Positions 26,646-35,891 of a DNA stretch of 41,045 nt are shown here, piece by piece. The translations under genes and the position numbers were made by a program. Numbering within the stretch: the stretch's first letter is position 1; each line of letters begins with the position of its first letter. Source of the stretch: an uncultured Pelagibacteraceae bacterium (GTDB lineage: Bacteria > Pseudomonadota > Alphaproteobacteria > Pelagibacterales > Pelagibacteraceae); the NCBI GenBank assembly GCA_902619835.1, contig CACNFS010000008.1, positions 1 to 41,045 of the forward strand, read 5' to 3'. The notes under the pieces are model-generated. The model saw only the letters and a program-made list of their open reading frames with translations. It did no database searches and was not told where the DNA came from.

Positions 26646-27703
26646 TATAAAATTTTAATATTCCACTGTTCATTTACAAAATTAAGAATAATTTTTTGAT
26701 CTTTCAACTGATTTATTATTTTTTCCAATTTACCAAGATATTTTATTTTTATCAAAATATATTCATTATTAAATTCTTGAACAAATAAATTATCAATAAG
26801 ATCTATTTTTGCTAATCTCCTATTTAGTTCTACAAAATCATTTTCATTTTTTAGCACAAGCTTGGTATTCAAAAAAGACGGAATTCTTACATCTATCAAA
26901 TTTTGTGATTTAATTAAGTTAATAATTGTTTCACTTATTTCAAAAATAATTTTTTCGTTAAATTGATTAAGATTTAAATTTTCTCTCTCAACAATAATAT
27001 TTTTGTCAATGTTTTTACCCAGAATTCTAGATTTTAGAAAAATTTTTTTTTTATCCAAATTCTTTTCCTCAATTAAAACTAGGCATACATTTTTATTACT
27101 ATATTCTTTAAATAAATTATCTAAATTTATATCAATTAAATTATCTTTGTTGAGACTAAAAGTTTGTATCACTTCAATGTTTTCTACAGGAAGTATAAAT
27201 TCTATTAGGTCATCTCTAGTTATGTCGTTCCAATTAGTATAAAAGAAATTATTATTAAATATATAAATTTTATCTTTTTTTCTAATTACTGGCAGAAGAT
27301 ATAATTCTTTATTAATTATTTCAGAGTAAGAAATGCCTTTTTTATAAAATAAAGCATGAAGTTTATCTCTATCGAAAGACACATTGAATTTGATTTTATC
27401 AATGTCTTCATAGTTTTCATTTGTAAGGACTTGATAGTATTTTACTAAATCTTTAATATCAATTAATGTTAAATCCGATAAAACTTTAACTTCTTCTTTA
27501 AGTAATATTTTATGTGTAAGCTCTTTAAATGCCTTTTTAATTGCCTGATTAGCTAAATCATCATTTGAAATAATTGTTTTTTTAGTTAATTCAATATTAT
27601 TAACATTAAAAATATTATTTTCAGATAAAACATTTCCAGTTTTTAAAAAAATAACTAAAATAACAAATGTAAATTTATAACGATCCATAAATTTAAATAT
27701 CAT
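26645..27703 (-). CDS. DUF2066 exported protein
   Basis: The frame encodes about 352 residues from ATG 27703. An N-terminal hydrophobic stretch (FTFVILVIFL) with a preceding RYK looks like a signal peptide, followed by the DUF2066 region (LANQAIKKAFKELTHKILL and downstream). The function of DUF2066 is unknown. The family assignment rests partly on gene context, since DUF2066 proteins sit between hda-like genes and purM/purN in alphaproteobacteria. ATG 27688 is an equally plausible start. The frame is open to 27790, but that would overlap the purM start by 79 nt and adds a non-typical extension. No clear Shine-Dalgarno precedes either start. Confidence 0.7.
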   Translation of the reverse strand: MIFKFMDRYKFTFVILVIFLKTGNVLSENNIFNVNNIELTKKTIISNDDLANQAIKKAFKELTHKILLKEEVKVLSDLTLIDIKDLVKYYQVLTNENYEDIDKIKFNVSFDRDKLHALFYKKGISYSEIINKELYLLPVIRKKDKIYIFNNNFFYTNWNDITRDDLIEFILPVENIEVIQTFSLNKDNLIDINLDNLFKEYSNKNVCLVLIEEKNLDKKKIFLKSRILGKNIDKNIIVERENLNLNQFNEKIIFEISETIINLIKSQNLIDVRIPSFLNTKLVLKNENDFVELNRRLAKIDLIDNLFVQEFNNEYILIKIKYLGKLEKIINQLKDQKIILNFVNEQWNIKIL

Positions 27704-27711
27704 TTTAATTA

Positions 27712-28740
27712 ATGAAAAAAATAGTAAATAATTATAAAAAAAGTGGTGTAAATATCTCATTAGCAAATAGCTTGGTAAAATATATATCAAATATATCTAA
27801 TAAAATTGTCAAAAAAAGGAAAAGTTCTTTTAATAAAGATTTAATAGGTGGTTTCGGGTCTCTCTATGACCTAAGTAAACATAATATAAAAGATCCAGTA
27901 ATAGTTGCATGCACTGATGGTGTAGGTACTAAAATAGAGTTAGCCAATAATTTTAAAAAGTTTGATACAATCGGTATCGATTTAGTTGCGATGTGCGTTA
28001 ACGATTTGATTGTACAAGGCGCTCAACCATTATTTTTTTTAGATTATATTGCTGTTGGTAAATTAGATTTAAAAAAAACAAAAAAAATTTTAAATGGAAT
28101 TTTTAAAGGCTGTAATATCTCAGGTTGCAGTCTTATTGGGGGTGAGACAGCTGAAATGCCAGGTGTTTATTCAAAAAATAAATTTGACTTGGCAGGATTT
28201 AGTGTTGGAATAGTTTCAAAAAAAAAAATTTTAAGTAAAAAGAATGTCCGGAAGAATGATGTAATCCTAGCAATACCGTCTAATGGTATTCACTCTAATG
28301 GTTACTCTTTGGTAAGATCAATAATTAAAAATAAGAGAATAAATCCCAACTTAAAAAAAGAATTAATTAAACCAACAAAAATATATTCAAATGAAATTCT
28401 AAACTTGACTAAGAGAAATTTGATCCATGCGGCTGCTCATATAACTGGTGGAGGTTTAGTGGAAAATTTAATGCGTTCGATTCCTTCAGATCTTTCAATT
28501 AATATTGATTTATCAAAAATTAAAATAAACAAAATATTTAAATGGATAAAAAATCATAATATTTCAGACAATGAAATGTTAAATACTTTTAATTGTGGTA
28601 TAGGTTTTTGTATAGTTCTGCCAAAAAAAAACGAATATAAAATAAAAAAATTTTTTTCTAAGCAATATATGCCATATAAAATTGGTGATGTCGTCAAAAG
28701 TAAAAAACCTGTAAATTTAATCAATTTTTTGGAATGGTGA
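27712..28740 (+). CDS. purM: Phosphoribosylformylglycinamidine cyclo-ligase (AIR synthetase)
   Basis: A 342-residue PurM that closes the imidazole ring in purine synthesis. DLSKHNIKDPVIVACTDGVGTK, VAMCVNDLIVQGAQPLFFLDY, LIGGETAEMPGVY and HITGGGLVENLMR are the family's signature blocks. Its start is only 8 bp from the DUF2066 ATG on the opposite strand, so its promoter must lie inside the DUF2066 coding region. It overlaps purN by 7 nt. Confidence 0.97.
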   Translation: MKKIVNNYKKSGVNISLANSLVKYISNISNKIVKKRKSSFNKDLIGGFGSLYDLSKHNIKDPVIVACTDGVGTKIELANNFKKFDTIGIDLVAMCVNDLIVQGAQPLFFLDYIAVGKLDLKKTKKILNGIFKGCNISGCSLIGGETAEMPGVYSKNKFDLAGFSVGIVSKKKILSKKNVRKNDVILAIPSNGIHSNGYSLVRSIIKNKRINPNLKKELIKPTKIYSNEILNLTKRNLIHAAAHITGGGLVENLMRSIPSDLSINIDLSKIKINKIFKWIKNHNISDNEMLNTFNCGIGFCIVLPKKNEYKIKKFFSKQYMPYKIGDVVKSKKPVNLINFLEW

Positions 28741-29297
28741 AAAAAAATACTTGTATTTTTATTTCTGGCAAAGGTTCAAATCTGAAAAATCTAATTAAAA
28801 GGTCAAGGGATTATAACTTTCCAATTAAAATAAAATTAGTTGTAAGTGATAATAAAGAAGCTTTAGGTTTAAATTATGCAAAAAAAAATTCAATCCCTTT
28901 TTTAATAGTTAATACTAAATCAAGTAATTACGAAAATATAATTTTACAAAATCTGAAGAAGTATAACATTTCATTTATTTGTTTAGCAGGATATATGAGA
29001 ATCATTTCAAAAAACTTTTTAATAAAATATAGAAAAAAGATAATAAATATTCATCCATCTTTATTACCAAAGTTCAAGGGGTTAAATACTTTCTCAAGAA
29101 TTTTGAAAAATAAAGAAAAAAAAACAGGGTGTACTGTGCATTTTGTAAATGAAAAACTAGATGGGGGTGCAATAATTTATCGGAAAAGTTTTTTCATTAA
29201 TCGAGAAGATGACGAGCAAATTTTAAAAATTAAAACTCAAAGACTCGAATATCTTGCTTTCCCAGAAGCCATAATAAAAATATTTAGAAATAATTAA
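28734..29297 (+). CDS. purN: Phosphoribosylglycinamide formyltransferase
   Basis: A 187-residue formyl-THF-dependent GAR transformylase. The N-terminal ISGKGSNLKNLI, the catalytic block INIHPSLLPKFKG (with Asn and His) and VHFVNEKLDGGAIIYRK (with the catalytic Asp) are clear. purM-purN is the usual proteobacterial pair and the two overlap here. Its stop overlaps the ndk stop as TTAA. Confidence 0.97.
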   Translation: MVKKNTCIFISGKGSNLKNLIKRSRDYNFPIKIKLVVSDNKEALGLNYAKKNSIPFLIVNTKSSNYENIILQNLKKYNISFICLAGYMRIISKNFLIKYRKKIINIHPSLLPKFKGLNTFSRILKNKEKKTGCTVHFVNEKLDGGAIIYRKSFFINREDDEQILKIKTQRLEYLAFPEAIIKIFRNN

Positions 29298-29704
29298 TTT
29301 TTAAAAAAAAAATCAATCTCTTTAGCAGCATTCTCCATAGAGTCAGAGCCGTGAACTGAATTTTTATCAATAGAAATACCATATAATTTTCGAATTGTAT
29401 TTTCTTCTGCATTTTTTGGGTCAGTTGCTCCCATCAATCTTCTATTTTCAGAAACAGCATTTTCACCTTCTAAAATCATTACTTCTATAGGTCCAGAAGA
29501 TAAATATGTGCATAAATCGTTATAAAATGGTTTGGATTGATGGACTTTATAAAATTCAGCAGCCTCATCTTTTGTAATATGTATTTTTTTCGACTCTTTT
29601 ACTTTTAAATTATTTTTATCAAAAATCGATTTAATTTCTCCCGACAAGTTCCGTTCTATTGCATCAGGTTTAATAATTGAGAGTGTCTGTTGTAGTTTAC
29701 TCAT
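29294..29704 (-). CDS. ndk: Nucleoside diphosphate kinase
   Basis: A 136-residue NDK that balances nucleoside triphosphates by transferring the terminal phosphate through a phosphohistidine. The N-terminal QTLSIIKPDAIERN and the active-site NSVHGSDSMENA (His118) are diagnostic. It overlaps the pepA stop by 8 nt. In many alphaproteobacteria the pepA-ndk pair is separated by holC; here they are directly joined. Confidence 0.97.
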   Translation of the reverse strand: MSKLQQTLSIIKPDAIERNLSGEIKSIFDKNNLKVKESKKIHITKDEAAEFYKVHQSKPFYNDLCTYLSSGPIEVMILEGENAVSENRRLMGATDPKNAEENTIRKLYGISIDKNSVHGSDSMENAAKEIDFFFKN

Positions 29705-31154
29705 AATTTTCTTCTATCAATTCATTGAGAAGCCTTACACCAAATCCTGTTGCTCCACCTGAATTTAACGCTCCTCCATATTTTGAAAATGCCATCCCTG
29801 CAATGTCTAAGTGAGCCCATGGCGTTTTATTTATTATAAACCTTTGCAAAAATTGGGCTGCTGTTGTTGATCCTGCTCCTCCGACATAATTAATATTTTG
29901 CATATCTGCATTTTTTGAGTTCATTAGTTTATCGTAATTTTTGTGAAGAGGCATTCTCCATACTTTTTCCTCAACTTTTTCACCAGCATTTAAAATTTGA
30001 TTTGATAACTTATCATCGTTAGAAAATAGTCCTGCATACTCTGATCCCAATGAAACTATTATTGCTCCTGTCAAAGTAGCTAAATCTACAATAAATTTTG
30101 GTTTATATCTTTTCTCAGTATAAGTTAGTGCATCTGCAAGCACTAATCTTCCCTCAGCATCTGTGTTCAATACTTCTATAGTTTTTCCGCTGTAAGATTT
30201 TACTATATCTCCAGGTCTTTGAGCATTTCCGCTTACCATATTTTCTACAAGTCCTACAACACCAACAGCGTTAATTTTCGCTTTCCTTAAAGCCAAACTC
30301 TTCATTAAGCCTACTACTGCTGCTGAACCTGCCATGTCGTATGTCATATCTTCCATAAATCTGGCTGGTTTAAGCGAGTAGCCACCAGTGTCAAAACAAA
30401 CTCCTTTTCCCACAAAAGCTAGAGGTTTCGAATTATTTTTAGTTCCATTCCATTCCATAGTTACGAGATAAGATCCTCTTACACTCCCTTGACCTACTCC
30501 TAGCAATGCATGCATGCCAAGAGATTTTAATTTTTTTTTATCGTACACAATTACTTTAAGTCCAATTTTTTTAAGAGATCTTAATCTATTAGCGTATTCA
30601 TCTGGATGAAGGACATTACCTGGTTCTGAGACTAAATCTCGAGCAAAAAAAGTTCCTTCCTCTAAAGATTTAAATTTTAATTGATTAAGAACTGAAGGTT
30701 TATTTTTATTACCAATTACATTTATTGAAATAATATTTGCCTCTTTTTTAGTTTTATATTTCTTGAATTCATAGGATTTTAATTTTAGACCATGCAAAAA
30801 ATGTCCTAAAAAATTTTCATTATTTCCAACTATGGTATCTGAGTTAAGAAAATATTCACCTCCTTTTTTACCTTTGACACTTCCGTAAAACTCAGCTCCT
30901 AAATTTTCAATATCTGATAACTTGATATTATTTTTGATAGATATGATTACAATTTTTTTTTTTGAGCTAACGTCGAAGAGAAACAAATTTTTTTTTAAAT
31001 CACTAGTTTTCAATAAATCGTTAATATAAGAAAACTCGTTTACAGAGAGATATCTTTTTAAAGTTTTAATATTAAATTTGTCATTAGAAAATAATACTAA
31101 ATTTGCGTCTGACTTAGCTTTGGAGCTTTTTAAGTAGGTTATTTTAATAGACAT
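29697..31154 (-). CDS. pepA: Leucyl aminopeptidase (M17)
   Basis: A 485-residue cytosolic di-metal aminopeptidase. The metal- and bicarbonate-binding blocks VGKGVCFDTGGYSLKPA, MTYDMAGSAAVVG and the signature NTDAEGRLVLADAL are present; the C-terminal APWAHLDIAGMAF-like TPWAHLDIAGMAFSKYGG completes the fold. Some PepA proteins also bind DNA, but nothing here tests that. It is divergent from lptF, a typical alphaproteobacterial layout, with 132 bp of AT-rich sequence between starts. Confidence 0.97.
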   Translation of the reverse strand: MSIKITYLKSSKAKSDANLVLFSNDKFNIKTLKRYLSVNEFSYINDLLKTSDLKKNLFLFDVSSKKKIVIISIKNNIKLSDIENLGAEFYGSVKGKKGGEYFLNSDTIVGNNENFLGHFLHGLKLKSYEFKKYKTKKEANIISINVIGNKNKPSVLNQLKFKSLEEGTFFARDLVSEPGNVLHPDEYANRLRSLKKIGLKVIVYDKKKLKSLGMHALLGVGQGSVRGSYLVTMEWNGTKNNSKPLAFVGKGVCFDTGGYSLKPARFMEDMTYDMAGSAAVVGLMKSLALRKAKINAVGVVGLVENMVSGNAQRPGDIVKSYSGKTIEVLNTDAEGRLVLADALTYTEKRYKPKFIVDLATLTGAIIVSLGSEYAGLFSNDDKLSNQILNAGEKVEEKVWRMPLHKNYDKLMNSKNADMQNINYVGGAGSTTAAQFLQRFIINKTPWAHLDIAGMAFSKYGGALNSGGATGFGVRLLNELIEENYE

Positions 31155-31286
31155 AATTTTTTTAAAATTCTCTTAGAAATGAGTGATATATGCACAAATA
31201 TATCTATTTTCAATGTAAAATTAGTCATATTTAAACCATTAGTTGAAATTAATTTTTGGTTGCTTTATTTATATACGATATATCCC

Positions 31287-32408
31287 ATGCTTCAAAACAA
31301 AATTTATCAGAACTTTTTATTAGAAATCTTAAAAACCTTTTTAATGATTTTATTTGGACTTTCTTTAATTGCGTTAACAGTAAGAGCAGTTGCTTTTTTA
31401 GACCTAATTGTTGAAAGCGGATATTCTGTAACTACATATTTTCAATACTCTATTTTTAATCTATTTGGTATAGCTCCAAAATTTATTCCATTATCTTTTC
31501 TTTTGGCAATAACAATATTTATTTTAAAACATCTCCAGGACAGCGAATTTATAATTTTATGGACTTCAGGAGTTAAAAAAATTTATATAGTTAATTTATT
31601 CTTTTTTTCATCAGTAATTATTTTATCCTTTTACTTAATACTTACAACTTTAGTTACTCCTCAAGTTTTAAATAAATCTAGACAACTTATGAGCAATGAC
31701 AGCTTAAACCTTTTTCTTCCAACAATTAAGACTCAACAATTCAGTGACACTTTTAAGGGTTTTACATTCATTGTAGAGAAAAAAATAAATAATGAAATTC
31801 AAAATATTTTCTTACACGATAAAGGAAATAATCTTAAAAACCTATCCTCAAATATTTCTGAAACAAGCTCAACCACTATTTTGGCTAAGAGTGGAGTTAT
31901 AAATGATAAAAGAATGTTATTACTTAATGGTCAAATAATTTCTACGAAAAAGAATTTGGACACCGAAATTATTAGATTTGAAAGATTAAATATTGATTTA
32001 GGCGATCTGAATACTAACACCATTAAAGAACCTAAAATTCAAGAGACATCCACTTTAAAATTAGTAGAATGTTTTTTTTCTGAGAGTATAGAGCAAAAAT
32101 ATTGCAATGAAAGTTTTAAAAAAGAAATTTTACCTACTTTGAATAGAAGAATAATGATTCCATTTTATATACCTGTTTTGTCATTGATATCAGCGTTATT
32201 ATTAATAAAATCAAAAAAAATATATTTTAATAAAGCAATTATTTTTTTATATAGTTTTCTATTGCTATTATTTACAGAGTTGGCTGTTAGATACACTGGT
32301 ATAAATAATTTTGTACTTGTAGCATTTGTAACTATCCCTTTTTTATTATTTTTAATAATTTATTTTTTTCTTTCATTTAAGTTTTCACAAGAGGCTAAAT
32401 TGATATGA
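31287..32408 (+). CDS. lptF: LPS export ABC permease LptF
   Basis: A 373-residue inner-membrane permease of the LptB2FGC complex, which extracts lipopolysaccharide from the inner membrane. Three N-terminal hydrophobic segments (from about residue 12 to 110), a periplasmic beta-jellyroll (about 130-270) and three C-terminal segments (about 290-365) give the LptF/LptG layout. ATG 31287 puts MLQNKIYQNFLLEILKTF at the N-terminus, as in the family. An ATG at 31179 is in frame, but its 36-residue extension does not fit the family. It overlaps lptG as ATGA. Confidence 0.92.
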   Translation: MLQNKIYQNFLLEILKTFLMILFGLSLIALTVRAVAFLDLIVESGYSVTTYFQYSIFNLFGIAPKFIPLSFLLAITIFILKHLQDSEFIILWTSGVKKIYIVNLFFFSSVIILSFYLILTTLVTPQVLNKSRQLMSNDSLNLFLPTIKTQQFSDTFKGFTFIVEKKINNEIQNIFLHDKGNNLKNLSSNISETSSTTILAKSGVINDKRMLLLNGQIISTKKNLDTEIIRFERLNIDLGDLNTNTIKEPKIQETSTLKLVECFFSESIEQKYCNESFKKEILPTLNRRIMIPFYIPVLSLISALLLIKSKKIYFNKAIIFLYSFLLLLFTELAVRYTGINNFVLVAFVTIPFLLFLIIYFFLSFKFSQEAKLI

Positions 32409-33493
32409 ATAAAATAATTTTTAATTACATTTTAAAAAATTTTTTGAAAGCTTTCGGTTTAGTTGTAATAATCGCTTATTGTTTTGGTTTAATATTAAAT
32501 CTATTTGAGGAAATAGAGTTTTTTAAAAATATTGATGTTAGTATTTTATTACCTTTAATGCTTACAAGTATTTATATACCAAGTATGATTATTAAAATTT
32601 TACCATTTATCATTTTCATTTCAAGTATGTGGTATATGATGAAGGTTAGAAATTCAAAGGATCTTCTTACTTTTAAAGTATTTGGATTTTCTAATTTAAA
32701 AATTTTTTTTATTCTTGCAATTACTTCATTTTTTATTGGGTGGATTGTTCTGATAGCAGCTAATCCAATAACTTCTTCAATGTCAAAATATTATGAAAAA
32801 ACAAAATCAAATTATTCTAAAGATATTGATCATCTTATTTCTTTTAATAAAAATGGACTTTGGATTAAAGAAAATTTAAATGACAAACAAAGAATAATTG
32901 CTGCTGCAAAACCAGAGGGTTTTAAGTTAATAGATGTAACAATTTTTCATTTAGATAATAACTCTATACTCTTAAATAAAATTGTATCTAAAGAGGTTGA
33001 TATAAAGTCAAATGACTGGGTAATGAATGAAGTGGTAATTTTTGAGGAAAAAAATGGAATTTTTAAATCTAGAAACTTAAATAATTATAGAATTAATTCA
33101 ACTTATGATTACGAGAAAATAAATAGTTTATTTAAAAATTTTGACACACTTTCATTCACTGACCTTATCTTTAATTATGAACAATTAATCAATAACGGAT
33201 ATAATGCAATATTTCTTAATCAAAGCTTGCACTCGATGCTTTCTTTGCCCTTTTTTTTATTTCTAATGACTGCGCTAGCCTCAGTTTTTACAATGAATAC
33301 TTTAAAAAAATCAGATAATTTTAGATTAATTTTTCTTGGTTTTATCACGTGCATATTAACGTTTTATTTAAAAGATCTTTCTTTAGCTTTAGGACAAACC
33401 AATAGAATTCCACTTATCCTTGCTATTTGGGCGCCAGTGATTGCATTAGGTTTTTTTACATTTATAGGAGTTTTACAAATTAATGAAAAATAA
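32405..33493 (+). CDS. lptG: LPS export ABC permease LptG
   Basis: A 362-residue paralogue and partner of LptF with the same six-segment, central-jellyroll layout. The N-terminal IIFNYILKNFLKAFGLVVIIA and the C-terminal FLGFITCILTFYLKDLSLALGQ are typical of LptG/YjgQ-family permeases. It overlaps lptF by 4 nt and lptD by 11 nt, so the three LPS-transport genes are one unit. The ATPase LptB is not in the window. Confidence 0.93.
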   Translation: MNKIIFNYILKNFLKAFGLVVIIAYCFGLILNLFEEIEFFKNIDVSILLPLMLTSIYIPSMIIKILPFIIFISSMWYMMKVRNSKDLLTFKVFGFSNLKIFFILAITSFFIGWIVLIAANPITSSMSKYYEKTKSNYSKDIDHLISFNKNGLWIKENLNDKQRIIAAAKPEGFKLIDVTIFHLDNNSILLNKIVSKEVDIKSNDWVMNEVVIFEEKNGIFKSRNLNNYRINSTYDYEKINSLFKNFDTLSFTDLIFNYEQLINNGYNAIFLNQSLHSMLSLPFFLFLMTALASVFTMNTLKKSDNFRLIFLGFITCILTFYLKDLSLALGQTNRIPLILAIWAPVIALGFFTFIGVLQINEK

Positions 33494-35891
33494 AACATTA
33501 ATAATTTGTTTTACAATTTTTTTTAATACGGTTTTATTTGGTGAAAACTTAAAAATAAATTCAAAAAATATTACAATAGATAAAAACAAAGAAATTACAA
33601 TTTTTGAAAATGAGGTCCTAATTGTAGAGGAGAATTATACAATTAAAAGTGATTATGCAGAATATGACAGAAAAAAAGGTATCATTAAATTGAAAGGAAA
33701 TATTTTGGCTACAGATGATAAAAAAAATAAGATCCAAGCTAATTTTGCGGAATATAATGAAAAGACAAAAATTTTTAAAAGCATTGGACTTACTGAAATC
33801 AATACCTCTGAGAATTATTTTTTAAAAGGTGAGGATATTATTTTAGACAATATTAATCAAATTATATTGTCAGATAACAAAACAATCATAACAGATCAAG
33901 ATTTAAATACGATAAGTTTAGAAAATTTTGAATATATGATTAAAAAAAATATTTTTAAATCTATAGGTAAAGTAACAATTAAAGATATTAAAGAAAATGA
34001 ATATGAGTTCTCTCAAATATATATTGATACAAAAAAAAAAGAAATTTTAGGTACCGACATTAAAGCCTTTCTGAATGATAAAAATTTTAAGATCAATGAA
34101 AATAATAAACCTCGAGTTTTTGCCAATACTTTCAAGATTGACAATGAAAAAAAAATTTTCAACAAAAGTATATTTACTTTATGTGATTATAGAAAAGATG
34201 ATAAATGTCCCCCTTGGACAATACAGTCATCAAAAATGTTACATGATAGCAAAAAGAAAACAATTTATTATGACAATGCTTTAGTAAAAGTTTACGATAT
34301 ACCAATTTTTTATATACCTAAACTTTCACATCCAGATCCTACTGTAAAAAGAAGATCTGGATTTTTGCCTCCTAGTTTAAAGTATGCAAAAAATTTAGGC
34401 ACAGGTATTTCTATCCCTTACTTTTTTGCAGTTGATGATGATAAAAATTTTACATTTACAAATAGATTATATGCAACTGAGAATCCTTTATTTATAGGAG
34501 AGTACCACCAAGTATTTAAAAATACTGATCTTCTTTTTGATTTTGGTTTTACAGAGGGTTATAAAAAAACTAGTGCAAAAAAGACGCCTGGCAATAAATC
34601 TCATTTTTTTTCAAGACTTTCTAAAAATTTTAAAAGCGTAAGAGCTGAAAAAGAGTCTGATAATAGTTTCAATTTGACAGTTCAAAATGTTTCGAATGAC
34701 AAATATTTGAAGCTCTATAAAATACAGTCTAATCTTGTTGATCATAATACCAGCACTTTAGAAAATTCACTGAGTTTTACTCATGAAAATGAGGATATTT
34801 TTTTTGGATTTAATGCAAGTATATATGAAACTTTAAATGATGATTATAATGATAAGTACGAATACATTTTACCAGAGATAACTATCGGTAAAAATTTAAT
34901 CGATAATGAGCAATTTGGCAATTTAGATCTTCAGTCTGTTATTCAGGTTCATAATTATGATACTAATAAATTTAACAGTTTTTTTGTTAATGATTTAAAC
35001 TGGAACATGAAAGATCTATATTTTAAATCAGGTATACAAGGAAAATTATTTAGTCAAATTAGAAATATTAATTATGAAACTAGGAATGAAGAGCTTTATA
35101 AAGATGAGCCAACGAATGAAATTTATGGAGCTTTTGGATATTTAACTGAAATAAACTTTCAAAAACAAACTAATAGAGGAAAGCATTTATTGAAACCAAA
35201 AATAATGTTAAAATTTTCTCCTGGCAGTATGAGAAAAGAGAGAAATGGCTCAAGATTAGATCCAATTAATGCTTACAGTTTAAATAGAGTGGATGATAGC
35301 ATTAAAAATTTTGAGACTGGCTTGAGTAGTACAATAGGTTTTGATTATAAAATTAAGAAAAATGATCAATCTTTTGACTTTTCTGTTGCTCAGGTTATTA
35401 GCGAAAAAGAGAATAAGAAAATGGCATCTATAACAAGTTTAGATGAGAAACTATCAGATTTAGTCGGATCGGCTAGCTATGATATCAATGAAAACTTTAG
35501 TCTACGATACAATTTTTCAGTTGATCAGAGCTATAAAGATGTAAATTATAATGAATTTGGTACAACTCTGAATTTTGACCCAGTTCAATTCGATTTTAAA
35601 TATCTTCATGAGGATAATCACATAGGTGATCAAGAGTACTTTAAAACAAAAGTAGATTTAGCAAAGAACCAAAACGGTTTATTTTCTGCTGAAACAAAGA
35701 GAAATTTAATAACCAATTCTTCTGAATTTTATAATTTAAGCTATGAATATTTAAATGATTGCTTACGAGCTGGAGTCGTATTTCGAAGAGAGTTTTATAC
35801 CGACTCAGAGCTTGAGCCAGAAAATTCTATAATGTTTAAAATAACTCTTACACCGTTTGGAAGTATTAATTCTCCGGCTTTAAGTAAATGA
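33483..35891 (+). CDS. lptD: Outer-membrane LPS assembly protein LptD
   Basis: An 802-residue outer-membrane translocon that inserts LPS into the outer leaflet. A signal peptide (about 1-20) is followed by the OstA/LptA-like jellyroll domain (about 25-220) and a C-terminal beta-barrel. Barrel strands alternate aromatic and polar residues up to the final SLSYEYL-like strands. Cysteines in FTLCDY and DDKCPPW and one near the C-terminus (YLNDCLRAG) match the family's disulfide pattern in part. Overlaps link it to lptG and surA, and SurA is its periplasmic chaperone in better-studied bacteria. Confidence 0.95.
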   Translation: MKNKTLIICFTIFFNTVLFGENLKINSKNITIDKNKEITIFENEVLIVEENYTIKSDYAEYDRKKGIIKLKGNILATDDKKNKIQANFAEYNEKTKIFKSIGLTEINTSENYFLKGEDIILDNINQIILSDNKTIITDQDLNTISLENFEYMIKKNIFKSIGKVTIKDIKENEYEFSQIYIDTKKKEILGTDIKAFLNDKNFKINENNKPRVFANTFKIDNEKKIFNKSIFTLCDYRKDDKCPPWTIQSSKMLHDSKKKTIYYDNALVKVYDIPIFYIPKLSHPDPTVKRRSGFLPPSLKYAKNLGTGISIPYFFAVDDDKNFTFTNRLYATENPLFIGEYHQVFKNTDLLFDFGFTEGYKKTSAKKTPGNKSHFFSRLSKNFKSVRAEKESDNSFNLTVQNVSNDKYLKLYKIQSNLVDHNTSTLENSLSFTHENEDIFFGFNASIYETLNDDYNDKYEYILPEITIGKNLIDNEQFGNLDLQSVIQVHNYDTNKFNSFFVNDLNWNMKDLYFKSGIQGKLFSQIRNINYETRNEELYKDEPTNEIYGAFGYLTEINFQKQTNRGKHLLKPKIMLKFSPGSMRKERNGSRLDPINAYSLNRVDDSIKNFETGLSSTIGFDYKIKKNDQSFDFSVAQVISEKENKKMASITSLDEKLSDLVGSASYDINENFSLRYNFSVDQSYKDVNYNEFGTTLNFDPVQFDFKYLHEDNHIGDQEYFKTKVDLAKNQNGLFSAETKRNLITNSSEFYNLSYEYLNDCLRAGVVFRREFYTDSELEPENSIMFKITLTPFGSINSPALSK

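Noticed and set aside
27704-27790. Longer DUF2066 start at 27790
   Set aside because: It would run across the purM start and adds a non-typical aromatic-rich extension; ATG 27703 or 27688 gives a normal signal peptide.
31179-31286. N-terminal extension of LptF from ATG 31179
   Set aside because: The 36 extra residues do not resemble the family; the usual LptF start (MLQNKIYQNFLLEIL) is at 31287.
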